Shown here: one piece after another, positions 1 through 5,991 of the stretch | Layout of the letters: every line of letters starts with the position of its first letter | Position numbering within the stretch: position 1 is the first letter of the stretch | Source of the DNA: Patescibacteria group bacterium UBA1372 | GTDB lineage: Bacteria; Patescibacteriota; Microgenomatia; UBA12405 | Length of the DNA stretch: 17,042 nucleotides | NCBI GenBank assembly: GCA_002306295.1 | Contig: DBRI01000028.1 | Coordinates: 1-17,042 of the forward strand | Reading direction: 5' to 3' | Position numbers and translations under genes: made by a program | Notes under the pieces: generated by a model | What the model was told of the DNA's origin: nothing | The model's input: the letters and a program-made list of their open reading frames with translations, nothing else | The model's database searches: none

Positions 1-235
1 CTAAAGAAATGGGTACTTGACAATTTGTTTTAAAAACATATACATCTTTAATTTTGACAAAGAACTTCTCTCTTAGGTTTTTTTCTTGAAGTAACAAGTC
101 AATGATTGTTTCGTCAATGTTTTCAACTAGATCCAAAAGAAGTGTCTGATTAATTTCTGTTTTTTCTTCATTCCATAATCTGTCATCCTTTTTTAGTACC
201 TTATCAATTATCGATTTGAGTTGTTTATTTTTCAT
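1..235 (-). CDS. Type III restriction-modification DNA methyltransferase (Mod) N-terminus, partial
   Basis: This frame opens with ATG at 235-233 and stays open for 78 codons to the left edge, so only the N-terminus is present. It begins MKNKQLKSIIDKVLKKDDRL and is a charged helical domain ending in EKFFVKIKDVYVFKTN. That arrangement matches the short N-terminal domain of type III Mod subunits, which typically ends in a phrase like FFxEVDGVLVF. Mod is the sequence-recognising adenine-N6 methyltransferase that partners a Res helicase-nuclease; the catalytic DPPY and SAM motifs would lie beyond the window. The start is 5 nt after the stop of the HTH gene at 241-399, so it is probably the distal gene of the rep/spoVG operon. 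No Res gene is visible here. The call rests on one short domain recognised by eye; a solitary DNA methylase is possible. Confidence 0.55.
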   Translation of the reverse strand, partial: MKNKQLKSIIDKVLKKDDRLWNEEKTEINQTLLLDLVENIDETIIDLLLQEKNLREKFFVKIKDVYVFKTNCQVPISL

Positions 236-240
236 ATATT

Positions 241-399
241 TTAAGTTTTAATAAATTTATCTAAATCTTGCTTATTTATTCGATACTGCCTTCCTGCTTT
301 ATCCGATTTCAATCTACCTGTTTGTATCCAACGATATACTGTCAAATAAGCCACTTTCAGCATTTTTGCCACTTCATTTATCGAATAATACTTATCCAT
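241..399 (-). CDS. Small excisionase/MerR-type helix-turn-helix DNA-binding protein
   Basis: A 52-residue protein runs from ATG at 399-397 to TAA at 243-241. It starts MDKYYSINEVAKMLKVAYLT, followed by VYRWIQTGRLKSDKAGRQYR and a C-terminal helix DLDKFIK. This is the standard single-domain HTH of the excisionase/MerR-like family: 'tsxEvAxxLxVsxxTVyrWixxGrLxaxkxGrxyrI'. Such proteins act as recombination directionality factors in mobile elements or as small transcriptional controllers. It lies 7 nt after the rep gene stop and 5 nt before the putative type III Mod start, so it is co-transcribed with both. In this position it could be an Xis-like factor for the element or a controller of the methylase operon; the sequence does not decide. 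No partner integrase is visible in the window. Confidence 0.85.
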   Translation of the reverse strand: MDKYYSINEVAKMLKVAYLTVYRWIQTGRLKSDKAGRQYRINKQDLDKFIKT

Positions 400-406
400 A
401 GTTATA

Positions 407-1573
407 TTATTTTAATTTATCACTATTTAACATTAAAGGGGGATAGTTAATCAATCTTACTGATTCAAAGCTTTCTAATTGTTGCCTAATAATCGGGAAT
501 AGTGGCGGTAATTTACAAGTAGAAACCCACTTTTTAATCTTGTTGTAGAATCTATACCACTGATCATTGTTTTTTAGTCGAAACATTTCCCTAATTTCCC
601 TTATTCCTTTAGTTTTAGCCAGTTCTTTAATTCCAAACATTACCAAAGTGTCAGAAATAGTGGCTTGAGGATTGTTAATTTGAAACTGAAGTAAATAATC
701 TTCAGTAGAATTTGATGTATCCTCTAAGAAAGTCGGAAATTTATTTTGAATCCCTTCCAATTGATTTAAAAGTACTGCTTTTGACCATTCCTTCCGAAAT
801 AAGTTTTTAAAAGTTAAGTCATCAGTCACAATTCCAGCATCCGTTAATTTCTTTCTAATTACATTCCGTCTATTTAGTCTCACTTCCATCCTTAAAACTT
901 CCAACATGGCCTCTTTTCTAGCCTCTAACAGACCATCTAACAGGTTTAATTGAATTACTGCCTCATCTTTATCCTCTGACTTTTTAGGGCTGTTTCTAGC
1001 CTGTTCTAAATCTTTTATTTTGTCATAAAAAGCCAATTCGAAACTGTTAGTTCGGTACTTTATACAACTACCACCATTTTGATAATCACACTGATTAAAA
1101 CCTAACCTTTTTGTAATGTTTGCCTTTGTAAATTTATCAAGTACGTATTGACATCTAAGCCCATTTTCAAAAATAAGGTTTTTCGAATAATGAATTGCTG
1201 ACACTTCGGCCAGTTCAATAAAGTGAGGCAATACAAATACCCCAGCCCAACTTCGCAAAGTAGTATGTAGCCAGTTAACTACTCGATCAATGTCTTCATC
1301 TTCAACTTCATCAAAATTGTTTTTATAAAGTGCTTTTGGAACCGAAAATTGTACCCTTAAGGTCAACTGTGGTCTATTAAAAACAATTCTTCGGCTAAGT
1401 GTTAGACATGGTAAATATTGGCCTTTTTTGTAATCAGCTAAAGTAGGATTTAAACATATCCTGTCATAACCAGCCCGTCTATATAAATCGGTTATGGTTT
1501 GGAATCCAAACTTCTTTGGGTCAGTAATATTAAACATAGTCTGTTCAAGGACTAAAACTACCGTGTCTATCAT
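407..1573 (-). CDS. Phage/plasmid replication initiator, gene II/X-like
   Basis: This 388-aa protein starts at ATG 1573-1571 (MIDTVVLVLEQTMFNITDPK). The N-terminal MID-hydrophobic strand, the AFYDKIKDLE segment (residues 181-190) and the later LRMEVRLNRR strand (227-236) with following RKKL match the layout of filamentous-phage gene II protein and its plasmid relatives. In M13 gpII the equivalents are a Y-x-K-x-x-E-L segment and an lvRfEaRi strand about 40-60 residues later. These proteins nick the plus origin and start rolling-circle replication; the Tyr/Lys of YDK would be near the active site. The length is close to the family (about 400 aa). The gene overlaps the upstream spoVG-like gene by 29 nt, implying coupled translation. 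The assignment is by motif layout only; an alignment is needed to exclude another replication family. Confidence 0.6.
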   Translation of the reverse strand: MIDTVVLVLEQTMFNITDPKKFGFQTITDLYRRAGYDRICLNPTLADYKKGQYLPCLTLSRRIVFNRPQLTLRVQFSVPKALYKNNFDEVEDEDIDRVVNWLHTTLRSWAGVFVLPHFIELAEVSAIHYSKNLIFENGLRCQYVLDKFTKANITKRLGFNQCDYQNGGSCIKYRTNSFELAFYDKIKDLEQARNSPKKSEDKDEAVIQLNLLDGLLEARKEAMLEVLRMEVRLNRRNVIRKKLTDAGIVTDDLTFKNLFRKEWSKAVLLNQLEGIQNKFPTFLEDTSNSTEDYLLQFQINNPQATISDTLVMFGIKELAKTKGIREIREMFRLKNNDQWYRFYNKIKKWVSTCKLPPLFPIIRQQLESFESVRLINYPPLMLNSDKLK

Positions 1574-1838
1574 TTTTCGTTACTTCTTCAAATTTTTTAA
1601 TTACTTCTTCTTCGATCTCTTTAGAAAAAATTCTGTTTATGGGGCAAAACAGGCTGATACTTCTATCGCCAATCTTTTTAGTGGGGTATAATAATCTATA
1701 GCCTCCTTCAGGTCTGGTAACTATCCCTATTGATCCTAAATACAGATCAAAGTCCAGAATAAGGCTTGCAAAAGCTACCAGACCTTCGGTTGGTTTAATT
1801 GGTAATATCTGGACTTCAGTTATTTGATGTTTTTTCAT
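1545..1838 (-). CDS. spoVG: SpoVG family DNA-binding protein
   Basis: The 97-residue protein from ATG at 1838-1836 reads MKKHQITEVQILPIKPTEGL and continues through a core resembling Bacillus SpoVG: 'FASLILDFDLYLGSI' (SpoVG: iasItlDhefvVhdI), then GYRLLYPTKK (SpoVG: glFvaMPskr), 'SLFCPIN' (SpoVG: diahPIn), and a terminal helix IEEEVIKKFEEV. SpoVG proteins are small site-specific DNA-binding regulators; homologues are often carried by plasmids and integrative elements. An upstream in-frame TTG at 1868-1866 would add 10 residues, but it is a poor start and the SpoVG fold begins at the ATG. The gene overlaps the upstream 61-aa ORF by 23 nt and the downstream rep gene by 29 nt. In this setting it more likely regulates the element than cell septation. 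Confidence 0.85.
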   Translation of the reverse strand: MKKHQITEVQILPIKPTEGLVAFASLILDFDLYLGSIGIVTRPEGGYRLLYPTKKIGDRSISLFCPINRIFSKEIEEEVIKKFEEVTKNDRHGSFSP

Positions 1839-2001
1839 TTTGTTTTTTAGCCATATTAGCTCTGTCAATTTCTGATAGTAGATGGATAAAATCAGCCAGT
1901 CTTGTTAAAGACTGTGAAGCCTCTTCTGTACTAATCGGCTCTTTGCCGACTTGTTCAAGAAAGAGGTGAAAATTTGATTTATAACAGTTATTTTCTTCCA
2001 T
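1816..2001 (-). CDS. Small hypothetical protein, first gene of the rep operon
   Basis: A 61-residue acidic, helical protein starting MEENNCYKSNFHLFLEQVGK and ending NEKTSNN. I do not recognise a family. The chosen start is the ATG at 2001-1999, which has GGAG three bases upstream on the minus strand; a TTG one codon earlier directly abuts GGAG and is less likely. The sequence has no transmembrane segment; the middle (EEASQSLTRLADFIHLLSEI) is predicted by eye to be amphipathic helix, compatible with a small dimeric regulator or partner protein. It heads the leftward operon (this gene, spoVG-like, rep, HTH, type III Mod) and its 3' end overlaps the spoVG-like gene by 23 nt, which supports real translation. 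Its function is unknown. Confidence 0.6.
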   Translation of the reverse strand: MEENNCYKSNFHLFLEQVGKEPISTEEASQSLTRLADFIHLLSEIDRANMAKKQNEKTSNN

Positions 2002-2009
2002 CAACTCCG

Positions 2010-2038
2010 ACTATAATCAAGAAAAAAGTCTCTGTCGT
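2010..2038 (-). promoter_or_regulatory. Predicted promoter of the rep/spoVG operon
   Basis: On the minus strand a -35-like ACGACA (2038-2033) is followed after exactly 17 bp by TATAGT (2015-2010). Transcription would begin near 2003, one or two bases before the ATG at 2001, giving an almost leaderless message. The -35 box is weak (4 of 6), which fits a promoter that needs an activator; phased repeats lie just upstream. Confidence 0.45.
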
Positions 2039-2046
2039 CGTAGTGG

Positions 2047-2080
2047 GGTTACTTGGGGTCGTTTGCGGTCAAATTCGGTC
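2047..2080. repeat. Four GGT(C/T) motifs at 10-bp period (iteron/activator-site-like)
   Basis: GGTT at 2047-2050 and GGTC at 2057-2060, 2067-2070 and 2077-2080 are spaced by exactly 10 bp, so all face the same side of the helix. They fill the non-coding gap just upstream of the predicted -35 box of the rep operon, at about -45, -55, -65 and -75 relative to the predicted start of transcription. The arrangement fits binding sites for an element-encoded protein (SpoVG-like, HTH or Rep), or origin iterons. Confidence 0.5.
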
Positions 2081-2090
2081 GAAAAATATT

Positions 2091-3161
2091 TTAAATCTTT
2101 ATTCTTTTAATTCCTAGCTTTTCTAGCATCTCTTGTGTTACTGGATTTCTAAACTCAACAGCTTCACTAGATACCGTAAAAAAAGCTTCCTTTAAATCAC
2201 CTTTTATCCTAAGTTTGTCTAATATATTTGGTAAAGTTTTTGTTAATATCTTTTTCGTTTTCTCTTCAATTTCTTTCCTTGTAATTCTTCGGTTAGGATT
2301 ATTATAAATATAGGTAAAAACAGTTTCATTTTCACTTTCAAAGTTTGGTTTAGCAATTAAATATCTACCATCCAACAAGATTTCTCTGTTTGGTGTATAT
2401 ATAATTTTGTAAACAGGACCATCTTTAGTTTGTTCTAATGACTTGTTTGCTTCATATTCCTTTGCGACCTTCTCATATTCTTCTTTATAGAAGTTGTAAG
2501 CATCATAATAACCAGAGCCAAGCTTGAAAGTAATATATCCATGAAAGTCATCAGGCCAAACTACATCTTTTATTGCATATTCTTCATATTCAAGTTTTCT
2601 AAGTAAGCTTAATCTATCTTTGGAGTAATCAATAGCCTCTCTTTCGTTCCTAGCCTTACTGAAATGTACTTGTGGTATTGATATATCATCTCCTTTTAAC
2701 GTAATGCCTCTTTTATTTTCAATTTCGTATAACAATCCCCAAATCTTTTCAAGCGATTTTCTAGTATACTTTCTTTCTATTTTATCAACTACTACTTTTG
2801 ACCCATCAGCATATAAAAAATAATTAGCCCAATTTTCAAATTTTTCATTGACTTCAACATAAAAGGTATTATAAATTACTGGATTTTCAGGTGTTGGTTC
2901 TGGTGGATTTGAGACATAAGACAGGGAAGGTGGACTATCAAATTTTTTTATAACACCAAAATCAAATTGTAGTTTTTCAAGTATTTTTAAAACAGTAAAA
3001 GGCTCTATGTCAACCAGTCTTGGGTTTTTAAAATCTAGTGGAATTTCATCCTTTTTAGGTCTAACAGTCAGTTCATCTAAGATAGTTTCAACAACTGTTT
3101 CAAAAATTTCTTTTGGTTTTTTCTCAGTTTTTTTCATTACATCTTTGAACAAACTACCCAT
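2091..3161 (-). CDS. Hypothetical protein with C-terminal winged-helix domain
   Basis: A 356-aa soluble protein from ATG at 3161-3159, MGSLFKDVMKKTEKKPKEIF. Residues 1-110 are charged and helical. A coiled, Tyr/Glu-rich segment (about 219-243) precedes a region from residue 260 (ILLDGRYLIAKPNF) that continues with FTYIYNNPNRRITRKEIEE and AFFTVSSEAVEFRNPVT. That last part looks like a response-regulator-type winged helix in which an 'ILLdG...L..p.f' strand is followed by a 'ylynnPnr.itrkeie' helix. Proteins with this tail occur widely in CPR genomes, usually without a known role. It is transcribed divergently from the toxin-antitoxin pair, sharing a 43-bp gap. It may be a transcriptional regulator or part of the mobile element; nothing in the sequence assigns an enzyme activity. 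Confidence 0.65.
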   Translation of the reverse strand: MGSLFKDVMKKTEKKPKEIFETVVETILDELTVRPKKDEIPLDFKNPRLVDIEPFTVLKILEKLQFDFGVIKKFDSPPSLSYVSNPPEPTPENPVIYNTFYVEVNEKFENWANYFLYADGSKVVVDKIERKYTRKSLEKIWGLLYEIENKRGITLKGDDISIPQVHFSKARNEREAIDYSKDRLSLLRKLEYEEYAIKDVVWPDDFHGYITFKLGSGYYDAYNFYKEEYEKVAKEYEANKSLEQTKDGPVYKIIYTPNREILLDGRYLIAKPNFESENETVFTYIYNNPNRRITRKEIEEKTKKILTKTLPNILDKLRIKGDLKEAFFTVSSEAVEFRNPVTQEMLEKLGIKRIKI

Positions 3162-3200
3162 ATTTTAGCAAGATTACTGTTAATCGTTCATAAATTTCTA

Positions 3201-3219
3201 TGCTATGATTAACATAGCA
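3201..3219. promoter_or_regulatory. Perfect inverted repeat, probable operator of the toxin-antitoxin pair
   Basis: TGCTATG (3201-3207) and CATAGCA (3213-3219) form a perfect 7-bp inverted repeat around ATTAA. A -10-like TATGAT (3204-3209) lies inside it, and the upstream of the two possible antitoxin start codons (ATG 3205) falls within it. The site fits an autorepression operator. If so, the real start is more likely the ATG at 3226. Confidence 0.6.
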
Positions 3220-3717
3220 AGCAAAATGGACACAATAAATAAAAACAAATACTTTGCTTCAGTTTTGTATTTCATCAAAAACAGTAGCCCGTCTTTAGGC
3301 AAGGTTAAGCTCAATAAACTTTTATATTATTTGGACTTTGTTTCTTACAGAGATAGAAAACAATCAGTTACCAAGGATACCTATATTCATGAAGATTATG
3401 GTCCTGTTCCTGCAAAGACAGAAGAAATTTTAGCCGAACTAAAAAGAGAAGGAAAAATCAGAATTGACTTTGACCCTACATATAAAAGCAACGGGAAATA
3501 CAGCTTCATCGCTTTAGTTGAGCCAGATGACAATTCGTTAGATGCATATGAAAAAAAATTGCTTAAAAAAATATGTTCTTATTTCTATACATGGACTACT
3601 GACCAAATCATTACACAAACACATTTAGAAGCTCCCTGGTTTTACTCAAAGCCATATGATGTTGTGGATTATAAGTATTCTCCAGATATTGACCTTTTCT
3701 TGACCGATACCGCATGA
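3205..3717 (+). CDS. Panacea-domain (DUF4065/SocA-like) antitoxin
   Basis: A 170-aa protein (or 163 aa from ATG 3226). After the N-terminus the sequence YFASVLYFIKNSSPSLGKVK leads into LNKLLYYLDFVSYRDRKQSV, then YIHEDYGPVPAKTEEILAEL. The 'k.kLnKLLYylDf' helix and the 'yGPVp....eil.eL' segment are the hallmarks of the Panacea/DUF4065 domain. This domain is found in the ClpXP adaptor SocA and, in PanAT systems, as a small helical antitoxin that neutralises unrelated toxins. The C-terminus (WTTDQIITQTHLEAPWFYSK) keeps the family's typical 'T H.e.pw' motif. It overlaps the following toxin-like gene by ATGA (3714-3717), typical for an antitoxin-toxin pair. Regulation is probably by the inverted repeat at 3201-3219. 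The partner could act differently, but the pair context is strong. Confidence 0.85.
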   Translation: MINIASKMDTINKNKYFASVLYFIKNSSPSLGKVKLNKLLYYLDFVSYRDRKQSVTKDTYIHEDYGPVPAKTEEILAELKREGKIRIDFDPTYKSNGKYSFIALVEPDDNSLDAYEKKLLKKICSYFYTWTTDQIITQTHLEAPWFYSKPYDVVDYKYSPDIDLFLTDTA

Positions 3718-4118
3718 ATCAGTGTCCAACCAGAAATATAATAAGTACTCCGCATTATAGTAAATCTTGTTCTATTTTGGATACGAACTCTCTGGGGTTT
3801 ATTCAAGAGTGGGCTACTACAGTTTTACGTGAACAAGTTCCAAGAAACAAACTTTGTTATAGGTCACCTAATAATAAATTTGAAATTTGGGTCGCTGGTA
3901 TCCCAAATATATCAGCAAATAAAGGTAAGAGTGGGGGGTTTAGATTAGTATATTTTTATGTATTCCATGAAGATCATGAAGATTTATACCTAGACTTTAT
4001 CGAACATCGCAACAAGATCGGTTTCAAACAGGAAAGACCAAAAGAAAAAGAAAAATTCGAAAAACACATAAGAAAACTGAAAAATGAACTATTGGAATCT
4101 TTAGAAACAACATACTAA
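3714..4118 (+). CDS. RelE/HigB-like toxin paired with the Panacea antitoxin
   Basis: A 134-aa basic protein starting at ATG 3714, inside the stop of the antitoxin gene. The core KGKSGGFRLVYFYVFHEDHE (70-89) followed by DLYLDFIEHRNKIGF matches the central strands of RelE/HigB/ParE toxins ('nKGKSGGfRviyy......iyll.iy.Kse'). The preceding FEIWVAGIPN is like the 'lwelRi.g' strand. A charged C-terminal helix (KEKEKFEKHIRKLKNELLE) resembles the C-terminal helix of HigB-type mRNA interferases. The 35-residue N-terminal extension lacks an obvious role. RelE-type toxins cleave mRNA on the ribosome; the catalytic residues are poorly conserved across the family and cannot be fixed here. The clearest evidence is the GKSGGFRxxY motif plus the overlap with the Panacea gene. 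A DNA-gyrase-type ParE activity is not excluded. Confidence 0.65.
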   Translation: MNQCPTRNIISTPHYSKSCSILDTNSLGFIQEWATTVLREQVPRNKLCYRSPNNKFEIWVAGIPNISANKGKSGGFRLVYFYVFHEDHEDLYLDFIEHRNKIGFKQERPKEKEKFEKHIRKLKNELLESLETTY

Positions 4119-4364
4119 ACAAGTCTACCCTTCAGACTAACATTTGTTGGTGGTTCTTATCAGACAATTCAGAATAAAATAATTCTATTTGGTCCATATT
4201 TACAAAGTCTTCTTTATTCACAACCTTTTGATAGTTTAAAAACGCATCTATTAGGGGGAGCATTCCTATGGATTTCTATTAATTTCTACGGATTTATGGT
4301 TCTTCGTACACTTAAATCATTGTCAACAATATTAATCAATTAATTGAATCTTTTAATAAGTTGG
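4119..4364. other. Non-coding gap between the toxin-antitoxin pair and the APH-like gene
   Basis: There is no convincing reading frame in these 246 bases. An imperfect hairpin (AGTCT 4122-4126 with AGACT 4134-4138, plus an outer AACAA/TTGTT pairing) follows the toxin stop but has no T-run, so it is at best a weak terminator. A tandem 10-bp repeat lies at 4266-4295. Confidence 0.5.
4266..4295. repeat. Three tandem 10-bp repeats, consensus CTAYKRATTT
   Basis: Units at 4266-4275, 4276-4285 and 4286-4295 follow each other without a gap. The outer two differ at one base and the middle one at two or three. They sit in a non-coding gap where the element-like left region ends and the enzyme cluster begins. 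They could be part of an attachment site or a protein-binding array; neither is demonstrated. Confidence 0.55.
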
Positions 4365-5354
4365 TTAATCTGTTTTATACCTTTTAATAAAATAATCCAG
4401 GCACTCATTCATTTTGTTTTTAGCGTGCACCATCCCCATTAGGTGATTTTCGATTGCATAGAATCTAATTAAATCCATATTAATTCTCAATTGGTATAAG
4501 TTAACTCTCAGATCAAAATCACTAGGTACATAAGCAACCGAAAGATATCCTTTTTTAATCCAATCCCTGTTGTGATGATAAATCTCCCAGGCAAAATCAC
4601 AGACCGGGTCTCCGCTCATACAACTTCCAAAATCGATAACTCCTGAAAGTTTACCTTCAGATACCATAAAATGTTTGGGTCTATAATCACAATGGATTAA
4701 CCGTGGGGTGACGGTATCATATAACGATTGAAATTGTTTTAATATATCAATAGCCAACTTTATTTCATGTATTGCAATCCCGCACTTAGTTGCGTTCTCA
4801 TACAAATCCTGATTATTTCTATTTACATATTTTAGGACATATTCACTCCAGTTCTGATAAGTACCTTTGCCGTCTTTAGAAATTTTTCCAAATCCTTGAG
4901 TTCTTATCTCATGTAACTTTGCCAATACTACACCAGCCTCATACCCAATAGTATCAATTTGGCTTTGGGTCAACCTCCCTTCATCCATTAAGCTACTCAT
5001 TGATTCTCCTGGTACTCTTTCTTCAATACAATATTTCAAGATAGTTCCTTCATCGCTAATTTCTCCCATATCTATCATTTTTGGAGCAACAACTCCATTC
5101 GCTAATGCCATATCAAGAGCCCAGCGTTCGCCAGAGTAGTCTGTTTTTCCGTGCCTTGAAATTCTCATAAAGTAATCACCATTCTCAGTGTTTACCTCGT
5201 AAACCTCGTTTATCTCGCCAGCAATCACACGATGCAAGTTAGTAATGTTTTGTCCTGTTGCTTCCTTCACCGCCCCGCTAACTGTATCTATGCTGACGCC
5301 AAAAGATGCGTGTTTTGCTGCTAGGTAATCTTCATACTCTTTTCTTTTCGACAT
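4365..5354 (-). CDS. Aminoglycoside/choline-kinase-like phosphotransferase (APH family)
   Basis: A 329-aa protein from ATG at 5354-5352. It has a kinase-like N-lobe (VYEVNTENGDYFMRISRHGK, the strand-Lys/Arg region), a hinge near KYCIEERVPGESM, and the C-lobe catalytic loop LIHCDYRPKHFMV (219-231) followed by GVIDFGSCMSGDPVCDFAWE (238-257). HxD and DFG supply the catalytic Asp223 and metal-binding Asp241. The usual Asn five residues after the catalytic Asp is His (His228); APH-like proteins with 'HxDxxxxH' are known. The family phosphorylates hydroxyls of antibiotics, choline, sugars or other small molecules with ATP, so the name does not imply drug resistance. It is divergent from the NUDIX gene (206 bp gap) and borders the glycosyltransferase cluster, so a sugar or polyol substrate is plausible. 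Confidence 0.8.
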   Translation of the reverse strand: MSKRKEYEDYLAAKHASFGVSIDTVSGAVKEATGQNITNLHRVIAGEINEVYEVNTENGDYFMRISRHGKTDYSGERWALDMALANGVVAPKMIDMGEISDEGTILKYCIEERVPGESMSSLMDEGRLTQSQIDTIGYEAGVVLAKLHEIRTQGFGKISKDGKGTYQNWSEYVLKYVNRNNQDLYENATKCGIAIHEIKLAIDILKQFQSLYDTVTPRLIHCDYRPKHFMVSEGKLSGVIDFGSCMSGDPVCDFAWEIYHHNRDWIKKGYLSVAYVPSDFDLRVNLYQLRINMDLIRFYAIENHLMGMVHAKNKMNECLDYFIKRYKTD

Positions 5355-5549
5355 TCCAATATATTCCTAAGTATTTTTCTCTTTGTGGGGGAGAATATTT
5401 ATTAACTTCATTATTAACCAGGATTAAATAATACCATACTATCGAAATAAATTGAAGATTAATCCGTAAACACCAATATTAGATCATCGCCAAACAAGAC
5501 TACTATCCCTTCTTCTGTCTTAACTGAATCGGCTTATATGAATATGTTA

Positions 5550-5555
5550 TATAAT
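5550..5555 (+). promoter_or_regulatory. -10 box TATAAT of the NUDIX gene
   Basis: A perfect TATAAT ends 5 bases before the ATG at 5561, so transcription should begin on or next to the start codon (leaderless message). No good -35 box is seen at the usual distance, and no Shine-Dalgarno sequence precedes the ATG. Confidence 0.6.
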
Positions 5556-5560
5556 AAGCA

Positions 5561-5953
5561 ATGAAAAAAGCAACCTCAGCTGGAGGCATAGTTGTAGATA
5601 AAGGTAAAATTCTTTTTACTAAACTTACTCATGTCGGTAAAATAACTTTTCCCAAAGGTCATATTGAAGCTGGCGAGACCCCCGAAGAAGCCGCCCTAAG
5701 AGAATTTACCGAAGAAACAGGTTTTGTGGACGTTGCGATAATCAAGAAACTCGGTATAGTCACCAAACCCTCAATTGAACGGGATGGTACTAGAGTTACC
5801 AAAGACATCCACCTCTATCTCATGAAAATTACCGGCGATTCAAAATCCATTCCGGAAGAAGAAACTGTCTGGCTAACAATTGACGAAGCCCTGCCACTAA
5901 TGGTGTCTCAGGAAGTAGCTTTTCTTGAAAGTATTAAGAACGAACTAGTCTAA
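5561..5953 (+). CDS. NUDIX hydrolase
   Basis: A 130-aa protein starting MKKATSAGGIVVDKGKILFT. It carries a complete Nudix box, GX5EX7REUXEEXGU, at residues 33-55 (G33, E39, R47-E48, E51-E52, G54, F55), which binds the metals that cleave a nucleoside diphosphate linked to another group. Size and the N-terminal 'saGgivv..gkiLf' strand match the small NUDIX family that includes diadenosine polyphosphate and nucleotide-sugar hydrolases; the substrate cannot be read. The gene converges on the P-loop kinase gene (stop 5992), 38 bp away, with no clear terminator between. It has its own promoter placed almost on the start codon. Co-location with two glycosyltransferases and a nucleotidyltransferase makes an NDP-sugar or dinucleotide substrate possible. 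Confidence 0.92.
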   Translation: MKKATSAGGIVVDKGKILFTKLTHVGKITFPKGHIEAGETPEEAALREFTEETGFVDVAIIKKLGIVTKPSIERDGTRVTKDIHLYLMKITGDSKSIPEEETVWLTIDEALPLMVSQEVAFLESIKNELV

Positions 5954-5991
5954 TTCCTCGTAATTATTACAATAGCTCCTAAGTCTACCGA

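Noticed and set aside
268..450. Plus-strand 60-codon open frame
   Set aside because: It is antisense to the clear HTH gene and the end of the rep gene, has a low-complexity composition and no promoter or family signature.
4117..4148. Rho-independent terminator after the toxin gene
   Set aside because: The hairpin is only five base pairs with a broken outer stem and lacks a T-run.
4365..5354. Reading the APH-like gene as an antibiotic-resistance determinant
   Set aside because: The fold is shared by choline, sugar and nucleoside kinases, the catalytic-loop Asn is replaced, and the context is metabolic rather than resistance-related.
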